This document shows, piece after piece, positions 38,110 to 48,080 of a stretch of DNA of 64,000 nt. Origin of the DNA: Pampus argenteus (taxonomy: Eukaryota; Chordata; Actinopteri; Scombriformes; Stromateidae); contig CM072862.1 in NCBI GenBank assembly GCA_036937835.1, positions 19,684,501-19,748,500 on the forward strand, in the 5' to 3' direction. Made by a program: the position numbers and the translations under genes. The notes under the pieces are model-generated. The model did no database searches. It was not told the DNA's origin and was given only the letters and a program-made list of their open reading frames with translations. Position 1 is the first letter of the stretch. The number at the start of each line of letters is the position of its first letter.

Positions 38110-38163
38110 CAAAAGTCTGAGACCACTTTCCCATTCACTTGGGAAAGTGGTGTCAGACTTTTG
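38110..38163. repeat. Near-perfect 24-bp hairpin, foldback element remnant
   Basis: Arms at 38,110-38,133 and 38,140-38,163 are reverse complements with one mismatch (GAGACC against GGTGTC) around a 6-base loop. Arms begin CAAAAGTCTGAGACC, a word I associate with termini of Tc1/mariner-type inverted-repeat elements in fish. It may be the collapsed ends of a MITE with its middle lost. It sits about 20 bases left of the family A element. Confidence 0.65.
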
Positions 38164-38184
38164 GATTGCACCTGTACTCCAGAT

Positions 38185-38650
38185 CGACCTATAAGTTTTC
38201 GCCATTGAGCAACCATAGTAATTATGACCTGTGGAAGTTATGCAAAACTGCTTTCCAAAACTGTTACAAATCACGGTTGAAAAAAAATGTAATTATGTGT
38301 TACGATGTGACAATGCTGTGATTAAAGTCTGGTTAGGTTTGGGTATAAAAACCACTTGGTTATGGTTAAGGAAAGGTCATGGTTTGGGTTAAAATGATCA
38401 CATGAGTGATCACAAGTTACAACCTTCATCGTCATAGCAACAGTTTTGTTTTTTTAAATACAATAGAAATAGGAAGCAAACGGCACTTTCCTGCAGAAGA
38501 CCACCTAACCAACTAACTATCTATCCAACCACCCCTTTAAAAGTGTATCACTTCCCCAAGTCATAATTGCTATGGCTGCTAGATGGTGTCAACATAACTA
38601 TAGGTCTTTTTTGTCGACTGCATTTTAGACCTATATTGTCGTTTTTCATG
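38185..38650 (-). mobile_element. Inverted-repeat element family A, copy 1 (MITE-like)
   Basis: The left end (38,185 to about 38,240) and the reverse complement of the right end (about 38,551-38,607) share a spaced series of words: GACCTATA, then a CCAT step, AGCANCCATAG, AATTATGAC and GGAAGT. This forms imperfect terminal inverted repeats of about 50 bp around roughly 300 bp of non-coding sequence. The interior includes a GGTTAGG/ACCACTTGGTTA-type block common in fish repeats. The right end, read on the minus strand, matches copy 2 at 42,935-43,130. No coding capacity, so any mobility would have depended on another element's transposase. Orientation is given relative to copy 2. Confidence 0.6.
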
Positions 38651-39127
38651 ATGATGGGCTGGCAATAATGATGATGAAGATGTACAAATGTATGAATGAC
38701 ACTTATACAGCAGGTATCACAGTCATTCAGACACAAGCATTAGTTAAACTTTTAAATTGAAGGTTGAACTCTAATCAACACCACAGAGTAGCATTGCACT
38801 ATTAGCACAGCACTATTAGCAGGGGAGCTGAAAATCCACCCAGTGTAATGCCATACTCATTAACCCATGATAATACTATAAAACTGTCACTCCCAACATG
38901 TGCATGGCAATTAACTCACTCATTAGATGGAACTCATTAGTTATGAATAGACCAAAAAGACTATGATGTCAAACAAATACACACATAGAGTTGAAATGCA
39001 GTTCAAAGCTAAATAGTGCTATAGTGTGTGCATATGTTTATATATACAGAGGAACTAAAGACTGATCTGATTTATCACCTGTCAGCCCTTGAATGTTTGT
39101 GACACACCAGACATAGTCTTTTATTTC
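38651..39127. other. Non-coding stretch between families A and B
   Basis: Unique sequence with a short tandem duplication of GCACTATTAGCA near 38,795-38,820. Confidence 0.4.
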
Positions 39128-39785
39128 TTAATGTTTTCCCCACCAGAGTAATTTTTAAAAATTGCCAGCCACCACCAGCATTTTTGAGAAAATTCACTGA
39201 TCTTCCAACACCCCCAGAATATTCAGTTCTATGAATATGTAAACACATATCAAAAGAAAGAACAGAGCTTCTAGACACAAAGAAAAAACACTTTGTTCTA
39301 GATTTGTTCATTCTTTCTTACAAACATTAAAATATTTAAAATACATATTTTTAAGACAAAAAGCTGAGAAAACTCACTTTTTTTTTAAAAACGGCTTCTC
39401 CTTCTCCTTCTTCTCCCCTGCATGTCCAGCATCACCACTGTCTCCCTGACCTCTATGACTGTCATTTGAGTCTGTAACGTGTAATTTCTGTATGTATCGT
39501 TATCACTGTCACCAGCATGGCTAACGTTATCACTGTTTTGGCTGAAACAGGCTTTGTACCAGTTGTAGCAGTCCTTTGGCGTTTGTGTCCAGACCCTCCA
39601 GACTGTTGCAGCTGTGTCCCAACCTCTGTCCTCTTCATCCATATCAGATGCAGAATTTTGATTGAAGTATTAATGTTCAGAGTATGAGCTGCATTTTGAC
39701 GGCCCTTTTGTTCTTCAGGTTGTCTAATTTTGTCAAATGATCCGTAAGAACACCCCCCGCAGTATAACAGCGAAAACTGATTTTG
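39128..39785 (-). mobile_element. Dispersed element family B, copy 1 (inverted relative to copy 2)
   Basis: Read on the minus strand, this segment aligns by eye with 40,967-41,503 over nearly its whole length. Both copies contain a GATCAT step, then CACCTGAAGAA/CAACCTGAAGAA, then GTCAAAATGCAGC, an acidic coding segment with Asp-Glu-Glu-Asp, and a distal block with TATTCTGGGGGTGTTGGAAG. In this copy the coding segment at 39,385-39,642 reads Asp-Asn-Val-Ser-His-Ala-Gly-Asp and then Glu-rich to Lys/Arg-rich sequence. Diverged and broken. The acidic N-terminus is compatible with a hAT-type transposase remnant, but that is a guess. Copies A and B keep the same relative order on both sides of 40.4 kb. 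Confidence 0.65.
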
Positions 39786-40966
39786 AAATACGTGTTAGAC
39801 CATAGACATAACAACAGATTTAACCGATCTTTTTAATCATAACATTGCACACACCAGACGATTCAGTCAAGACACAGAATCACTTACTTTACAGTGATAC
39901 TAAACAATTTTAGAGGGGTGTGATATCTCACAGAAACAAAATGTGTTCATTACAGTATGGTGTGCTGTAATTGTGTTAACCGTTATGTTATGTTTATAGC
40001 AGAAAAGCATCATCATCACGGTATCCTATGCTCCTAGACATTTACCAAATAATATGCAAATAAAATATTGTAAGACAAAATGTCACATTTTCTATGACTT
40101 TCATTTTAAAACTGTTGTACGTTTGACAAAGTTGTCTTTTTTTATCCTTGTATTATAGGACAAGCGAGAGAGTTGAGAGTTGCCTCGGGGAAGAGGTCAG
40201 TTTTCATTTGACAGAGTGATGTTTAGATTTCACTTGGAACCATGTTTCTCCCGTGGGTTAATTCAAAGGACAGTAAATGTAAAACTGACTGACACATGAA
40301 ATATCTTCTTTGCTGCAAGTACAATTTTGCAAATTACATTTATACTGTAAAAGTCTGTCTGATGAAACTATTTTTTAAAAAAAGGAAGAAACATTTATTT
40401 ATTTTAAAAGAGAGAAAGAAAATGTCAAGGGCAGTTTTTCGTTTACTTTGCTGCGCACTTTTACATGTAATTAGGATTTAGGATGCCTGTAGAAATTACA
40501 TTACTGAATTGTCACTTTGTAAAACAGTACAATATAAAACGACAAAGAAATAGACACTGTGGGCAAGCTAGTCACAATAAGCCTACATTCAGGAGGGATG
40601 TTGTGTACTGAGTAACATAACACATTTCACATTGTTAACACATTTTATGTGCAAAGCCAAACTAACAATGAACTTATCCTACTTAATAAGTATTATGTGT
40701 GCATCTGCAACCCTTGAAATTAAATTAAATAATAAATGAATATTAGACCAGCGTCTAAGTTTGTAGGATTGAAGATGAGTGAAGGACTCAATCAGTAGCT
40801 GGAGCCTAAGGGCAGGTTAAATATAAAAAATTGCATTGATATCTTTCTTTTGTAAGAAAATAAAATAATGCAGCCTAAGCCAGCATTATTAACTCTTTCT
40901 GTATTACTGACAATTTCTTTTGTCATTTATGACAGAATGCTTCCCTACTGCTAATGAGATTTTACC
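39786..40966. other. Spacer between inverted family B copies
   Basis: AT-rich sequence with no recognised repeat and no matching inverted segments seen by eye. The spacer is about 1.2 kb. Confidence 0.4.
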
Positions 40967-41503
40967 GCAATCAACGCTTTCACTGTTATACAGTAGGGGG
41001 CACTGTTACTGATCATCAGGCAAAGATAGTTCACCTGAAGAAAAAACAGACGGCCAAAATGCAGCTTGGATCATTCATTTTTCAATAAAAATTCTCAATC
41101 TGATCTGGATGAAGAGGACACATGCTATTGTAGCCAGGACAGACCCCACTCCAGCCCAGAAACAGATAACGTTAGCCACACAGGCGACAGAGATATCGTT
41201 ACACATGTAAATGGAAATCACAGAGGTAAGGAAGACGCTGGTGATGTCGGACATGCCAGGGGAGAAGGATATGATGTTTTTCAAAAGTCACATTTTCTCA
41301 GGTTCTAGTCAGAAAAGTGTGATCAAATGACCAACATTCAAGTGTATGTAAAAGAATAAATGAATATGGAATAAAATGTTTTTTTATATAAATATTCATA
41401 TAACTTAGTATTCTGGGGGTGTTGGAAGATCAGTGGATTTAGTTCCAAATGCTGGCAATGACTGGAAACTTTTAAAAATCACCCTGGTGAGGAAAAACTT
41501 AAA
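40967..41503 (+). mobile_element. Dispersed element family B, copy 2
   Basis: Plus-strand partner of 39,128-39,785. The shared coding segment (41,066-41,308) reads Phe-Phe-Asn-Lys-Asn, Asp-Glu-Glu-Asp, Asp-Asn-Val-Ser-His-Thr-Gly-Asp and Asp-Ala-Gly-Asp-Val-Gly-His before a stop. The longest insertion in copy 1 relative to this copy lies inside the coding segment. The downstream GGGGGTGTTGGAAGATCAGTG block is the best-preserved part. No terminal inverted repeats or target duplications were identified, so the ends are approximate. Confidence 0.65.
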
Positions 41504-42839
41504 GCATACCTGCAATATAAAACCCATATTCCTTTACAATATTTAAGCAGTTAAAGATATTATTATAATTGATAATAGACATAACTTAAAGAAGTTCATA
41601 TCCTAGGAAAAAAAAAAGTTTCATTTATTCTTACTTCAAACACAGTCTTACCACACAGGTGTTACCGCATAAGGGATGAAGGAAAGGTGTCTGATGATAA
41701 CTTGCAAATAGTGGCTCACCATCTCTTTTAAAACAAACAACCCCCTGTGGTGAAGCTAGCAGGCAGACTGCGCAACCACTTTCATGGGACAGACGAATGA
41801 ATCAGAGTTCAGAGAATCATATAAGACATTAAATGACTTGTGTGCTAAGAAATAATAATTTCAGACAAAGGACCACATAGTAAGTAGCTAGCAAACACTT
41901 TTTTAAATTGACATTAGTGTTGTTTTAGTTAAACTGCACAGTTTATCTGTGCAGCTGTTTTACATTACAGTAATATTAATGCAGCTTGATAGTTGGCTAG
42001 CTTGACTGCTGATGCATTCTAATAATGTCTCCACAACTGCTGTTATTAACACCATACAAGTTAAAGTTCAGCTTCATACTCAGACTTTTAAGAGGAAGGG
42101 TTTTTTACATTTTTTAAAGTGTGTGAAGAAATCAGGAGAGAGGAGACAGAAGTGATGATGAATTGGAAGATATCATAATAGTGTTGAAAGAAAAACTGAT
42201 ATCAAGATTTTATTTTATTGATTAAGATGTCAATACAATTTAAATACATTTTTTATTTATATTTTCAGCTCAGTGTTGGATAGACATAGGTCAGTTATCC
42301 CATCAACAAGTGCTCTGTCTTGAACCTCAGCTATAGACCTACCAAAGATGACTAAACGACTTATCATTCATTCTTAAAAACATTAATATGCACAAAGCAG
42401 TTTATTGCATTAAGCTTAACACTATAAGAAACATTTAAGCATTTGATGAAATTGTCCTATTTAAAATTCAGCTCTTTTTAAACTGTTGCACAGAGTAATA
42501 ATGACATGATATTCATGCTACTCTTCAGAGAAGAAAAGGAAGAGTGGCAAATAGGAACATTGAGATGAGTCAAACATTCCCATCATCAGTTGCCATGGTG
42601 AGCAGAGAACACAGCTTTTTGTGACTCAAAAGCAGCCCATTAGTATTGCAGAACAGTGTGCCCTATTGCTTTTGCCCACACTCCATTTTCAACCCTTTAC
42701 ACCGACATGACATTCCAATGTGTCTTGTATTGTCTATTTTGCCTCTAGGTCGGATTAAGGTAGTGATTTACTCAGATTCTGACTAAGGTGAATTTGTACA
42801 GGTCGGAACCAACAGTACATATATATATATCATCTACCC
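41504..42839. other. Non-coding stretch
   Basis: AT-rich unique sequence. A small perfect hairpin, CTGCACAG/CTGTGCAG, lies at 41,934-41,954. No gene. Confidence 0.35.
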
Positions 42840-43325
42840 TATAGCACCATTATACACTCACCAAGCACTTTATTAGGCACACCTGTACAATCAAACAGAG
42901 CTTTACCATGATTTTTTTTTTTTTTTTTTCATTTAAGGTTGTAGGTCGTAAATTCAGTGGCCAAAAAACGACCTATAGTTACATTTGAGTGACAGATGCC
43001 ATCTAGCGGCAGTGGTAATTATGACGTGGGGGAAGTGACGTAGTTCAAATGACATTCATATAAGATCACTTCCTCAGGGGGAGGTGGGTAGGGGGGATGG
43101 ATAGATGGAAGTAAGCGTGAAAAAGTTGCACAAGCTTCTGGAGTGCAGGTACAAATGACCAGTGTGGTCATTTAATTTGGAGGTAAGATAATAGTTAGGC
43201 TTTCTTTGTTATTCAGGTCGTAGTGGGTGGTGGCGGAGTAATTAATTGGAAGGAGTTCCTAATATTTTACCACCATCATGTATGTTAATGGGGTGGACAT
43301 ATTATAGCACCATTAAAAGAGCAGA
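42840..43325 (+). mobile_element. Older dispersed repeat bounded by a 13-bp direct repeat, split by family A
   Basis: TATAGCACCATTA occurs at 42,840-42,852 and again at 43,313-43,325, a perfect 13-bp direct repeat of the kind left by retroposition. Just inside the left copy is ACTCACCAAGCACTTTATTAG, the known start of a fish dispersed repeat. Just inside the right copy is CCTAATATTTT...GGGGTGGACA, which I associate with the other end of such repeats. The middle (about 42,911-43,255) is family A sequence, so the older element appears to have been interrupted by a later insertion. Confidence 0.55.
42911..43255 (+). mobile_element. Inverted-repeat element family A, copy 2 (nested)
   Basis: Matches the right end of copy 1 in reverse complement, including AACGACCTATAGTTA, GCCATCTAGCGGC, GGTAATTATGACG and GGGGAAGTGA, with weaker similarity to about 43,130. 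The left part starts with an 18-T run and a small internal inverted repeat, TAGGTCGT (42,942-42,949) and ACGACCTA (42,968-42,975). A matching right terminus was not found, so the copy may be truncated. Confidence 0.55.
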
Positions 43326-45090
43326 CTTCAAATTAAAAACAGTGGGTTGACTTTCCAATGAGGTATAATGTACTGCTCTCAGCACCCAGGATGATTTTAC
43401 CTTCCCTATGTCTGAATGCACATGTATGGAGAAGTACATTTTTGCCAATACCGATGTAAATCATGCAGTAAAAATAATAGTCAATTATACCTTGATTATT
43501 ATGGGATAGAAAAGTAGAATCTGTTTATAATGGTCATACCTTAACTGAGGCCTTGACAAGCAAGAAATAAAACTTCTTATCACAGGCACTCTGAGTAAAT
43601 GGGTACGTTTATTGGCCTTAAAACTGTCACATTCTTTTGTGCAAAGCCCACGTGTTACAGCAGGATCTCTTTGTACATACAGTACAGTATATTGTACAGC
43701 AGGAAATTCAAAGAAAAGCAATCTTTCTTTGGCCCATGCACAGCCAATAGAACTGTAGTTTACTCAACTCTACTTAGGGAAATGAACAATCTGTAAAAAG
43801 AGAAGCTAATCATCCATAATTCGTGTTCGACTGGGACACAGGGGGTTCATCAAAGCAGGAATTATTCACTTCATTAAGTCAGAAGAAGTTTGACATTGTG
43901 GGAAATAAAGAATTTATTGTATGGCACTATTCAAAATAGGGATCATAGATATTTTTCTCACTTAATTTGCACATAATGAGACTACCCTCGCTAGAGCATC
44001 GACCATTTGTTCAAACACTTAATATGTCCAGTGTTTACAGACACGCCACCTCCTCTAGCCATGCAATAAATCCCATGAAATAAATTACTCTTCCTAATGA
44101 AAATGTAATTGTAATGTTTATTCCTTCACTGCATTAAATTAGGATATATTTTAATTCCTTAATAGAAAAACAAATACCTAATAAATATACAACTGACAAC
44201 ACAGGGATGAAGTTTTGTTGATCCATTATCTACCCTGACCTCATATATACAATTATATTGTCACCTGATTTCTTTGCTCCAATCATAATTGTTGTCTGTT
44301 GTGTCAAGTACCAAAGCTCAAAAAAAAACAAAAAAAACAAAGTCTCATCTGCAACAAGTAAAACTTGCAGTTACTTATGCTTTTGACATCTCCAATAATG
44401 GATTCAATCCTCTTCTTAACACTCACTTCCTCAATTCTAATGATATTTTCTGACTTGTCTACCTCATTTGCCGCTTCTTATTTTGCATGGCGATATCGAG
44501 ATTTACTGCCCTCTTAACTTTCAAGTCTACCTACCTCTTATGCTTTTGTCCTCCTAATCCCTTGTGTGTTTCACAGACACATTTTAGCTTTTCATCTGTT
44601 ACATTTGTTTTAATACCTATCTTCTTGTTCAAGTTTATTCATCTCCTGTCTCATTTTAAATAATGTCTGAGCTTTAGCTGTGCTTTTTCTCTCTCATAAA
44701 AGTTCTGTAGTTCCCCAGATTTGACCTTACCCAATATGTGTGAGTATATGACTTACTCCACCATCCTCTGCAAATTGGTCTTTCTGAGACTTAAAAACAT
44801 GTCGCTTACCAATCACTGTTTTCTGCAGTAATGGTTTGTTTTGAAAGTTGTTCATTTCTCATTTTAAAAAAGTTACATTTGCAAGGTTTGGTACTGCTAG
44901 AGACAAACACAACTGGACTTTAAAATGAAATCACTTTCTCTAGTTTGTTAGTTTTCTGATTTAAATAGAATATACAGCTTTAACTAATGTAATCTAAAAC
45001 AACACATATGTAAATTGACACTTCTCACTGACTTTCGCAGATACCTTCATTCTGACATAATTGCCTCCCAAAAACTAAAGTTTATAGTTT
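43326..45090. other. Non-coding stretch, no feature
   Basis: AT-rich unique sequence with a short A-rich run near 44,321-44,340. No gene. Confidence 0.35.
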
Positions 45091-45123
45091 AAGACATGTT
45101 GTAGTACAAGTACAACATGTCTT
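45091..45123. repeat. Perfect 13-bp hairpin
   Basis: AAGACATGTTGTA at 45,091-45,103 and its exact reverse complement at 45,111-45,123 flank a 7-base loop. No terminator or miRNA context is evident. It may be a foldback remnant. Confidence 0.55.
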
Positions 45124-47765
45124 GTTCTTTCACTGCGTAGTATGTCAGTAAGTTCATTCATCCAATTTAACTGAGGGAATATGGGTCGAGGTAATGACAA
45201 ACAACTTCTTCTAAATTATCAAACCATATTTTGATTATACTGACTTATTCATGTGTATATTCATCACCCAATTTCAATTAATAAAGGAGTATTTTCATTG
45301 TTTGTTTTATGTTTTTTTTTTACACCACATGCATACACAATGGTGACTTGTCCAAGGTGTGCTTGTAGCCTCTCAACCATTGTGTGCTTTCTTGTCAATT
45401 ATAGAATTTTAGATTCAATTATTTTGGAAAATGAGTTTCTTCTGTTACAATATTTATCCATGGCAACATGTCACATCATAATCATGTGACAGGGAGGCAG
45501 AAAAAAAAAAAAGAGGCACTCCAATCATGTTGAAGGAATAAATGTGGAGAAAGAGTTAGATTGGGGGAAAGGACTGAGACAGGGAGAGCAAGCATAAGAC
45601 GCTCATAATGACTGTTGATGCTACGGGATATGCATGGTTAGACAAACTGCTTCACAGCATGCTGCAAAAATACCCACTGCAAATGAGAAATGGCAAAAAT
45701 TCAAGAAACGGGCGTGTAGGACACAAAGAGGAAAATGAGCTCTAAGTACCACTAAGGAAAGACTTGGTCATTATTAAATATGACTGCATTCACGGCGTGG
45801 AGGTGCAATTATGAAAATAAAAGGCATAATATAAATCATACTCATAACCCATAACAGCTCAAGGATTAAGAAATTATAGAAATTCCTTCCATTCATACGG
45901 CCCTTAGTAAACAATTTCAATTAATTTATCCAGAAAAGCTAATTAGACAACACCAGTATATTGGTGGCCTGAGTATAAATGCACTAATCTGGAATAAACA
46001 GAAACATTATTAGCTGAAAAACATCTCTACCAAGCTGGTAAATGATGCACAATGTTATAAATTGTAGCTTAGTCATGAATTGTTTTCATTTTATCCAGTA
46101 AAATACACCAACAAACTGACATTGTTAAAGGTAGGCAGGATAGAACCGAAAAAGAGTCTATGCCAAGCTGCAGTCTGGCCTCATCAACAGCTGCTTGAGG
46201 AGAAATGAAGCATAAATATACAGCATCCCATATGATGAAGCACAGAACCACACATTTGCTAGTAAGTATGATTTATAGCTAATGTAGGAATGTTGTATAG
46301 CAATTGCAAAATGCCTGTTAAGTGGTACAAAAGTTTTAGGCTCTAAAAGTAACATCAGGTCACTTTCAAAAGTAATGCCATGAATAGTTTTTTTTTTTTT
46401 TTTATCAGACCCTGTTACAGGACTCCTTGTTCTAGTTGCTGGCTGTATGTCTGAGGTCATTGCTCCATGCTGCATAATTAATTTCGTACTCATCAGATGT
46501 ATATCAGACACTAGACTGATTACAAAGAAATTTTGAACCGACATTCATGGTCCCAAGAAGATTTGGGTAAAATGTTTATTTAAAATATTGGATGGATTCC
46601 TATGAATACAGGCATGTCTGCTATTCAAGGATGTATGGTAATACATATTGATGATTTTGTTTTTTTTTGTTTGTTTGTTTTTTTTTTTCTAGTGCTATCA
46701 TCAGGTCAAAATTTCACAGCCACTAGTATATCTTCATATTTTTTTTCAAATTTTTCTCTCAAGGGGATTAGTGTAACAGCCAACTCAACATAAGACTAAT
46801 GGAACCACAACCACATAACAACACAATACCAAACATGTTCAAGAGGAAAGTTTGTGTCAGTGTATGCAGCTCAGCTTGACCTTAAAAAGTACTCAGTGCT
46901 CTGAATAATACAAACAACTCGACATGTACTGTATCTTCACTGTGTGATTTCTTGGTAGTTTTTTGTTTTTTATTTTTTAATTTTTTAATTTTTTGTTACA
47001 CTGATTGGCATGTATGAGGACCTCTGGTAGATATTTAGCACTGTGGTCGTATGACTTAAGCCTGTGTGGAGGCTGATCTTTAGTACAGTGTCTATACAAG
47101 CCATGTTTGCATCTTCACAGCCTTCATCCTGATTCAGACAGACAGACACTTTTGACTGTGGCATTTTCATTGCTTTAATGACTGTGGCCAGTAATTGAGT
47201 TGTTTCCAGGATTTTTTTTTTTTTCCCAACAATTGGACATTTTGAATGTGAATGCAGGGGATGAATATGGACGTAAAGATAAATGGGATTGATGGCGGGC
47301 AAAGAAAAGGACAGTGAGATTGAAGAAAATGTCATTTATCATGTAGAACTCAACAAATACACTATTTGCTGTTTGAGAGCAGTGAAGCACCAGCATAATC
47401 AACCCTGTCAGTGGTCATTTTCATCCCATGCTGGATGAACTTAAAACTTTAATTTTTAGAGATGTGTAGTGAAATAATGAGACATGCACTTCATTGTATT
47501 GGGTGATTGCACAACAGACAAGTCAGTGAAGCAGTAACAAGTAGTTAGAAGAAGAGCAAGTGAATGAAGAGAAAAGAAGAAGAAGAAAAGCACAGCCAAA
47601 CAACAAAATATTTGGTCTTCACATGAAACCTAAAAAACACATTTCCACAAAGGCACATTTTTTTCACTAAGATGATGTAATGTTGGATGTTAAGCCACCC
47701 ATGTCCCTGTGGTTGTTTAATACAGTGTGACAGCTTGCATTGAGCCTGGACTGTACAATAATCAG
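45124..47765. other. Non-coding stretch
   Basis: AT-rich with several long T runs (46,388-46,403, 46,661-46,689, 46,964-46,995, 47,211-47,224). A fragment near 46,693-46,716 (GCTATCATCAGG and following bases) looks like part of the dispersed repeat family seen at 26,020, but it is too short to assign. No gene. Confidence 0.35.
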
Positions 47766-48080
47766 TCAATGATAACCAAGGTATAGAGAAATCTTCATTT
47801 CCCTTTTTAATTTTTTTGCATATTTGCTCTGATGATCAAGAGGACAAGAGGGGAAAGGGGAGGTTAATGTCTCTAGTGGATTTCTTTCATTGCTAACTGC
47901 AGCAGTCTTAGGAATCATTGTCAGTTTTTTTTCCAGCTCTCTTTTCTCTGATTGGAAAAAAGTCTCTACAACATAGCCATCCCTCTTATGGTAGTAATCT
48001 TTTCGCCAGCCTTTCCAGAAAATGCCATGTTTACAGATGGAGGGCACTCTACGGTCAGGGCACGTTCCATGAGTCATTTT
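47766..48080 (-). other. Candidate exon of unknown protein (about 104 codons)
   Basis: On the minus strand, a long pyrimidine tract ends in TTACTTTCAG at 48,081-48,090, a strong splice acceptor. The next bases are AAA ATG and the frame stays open to TGA at 47,766. The predicted peptide starts Met-Thr-His-Gly-Thr-Cys-Pro-Asp-Arg-Arg and includes a Cys-Lys-His...Trp-Lys-Gly-Trp patch, an acidic/basic stretch and a Lys-rich end. I recognise no family. It could be a terminal or alternative exon, or a chance frame behind a chance acceptor. No partner exon, poly-A signal with context or signal peptide was found. Confidence 0.25.
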
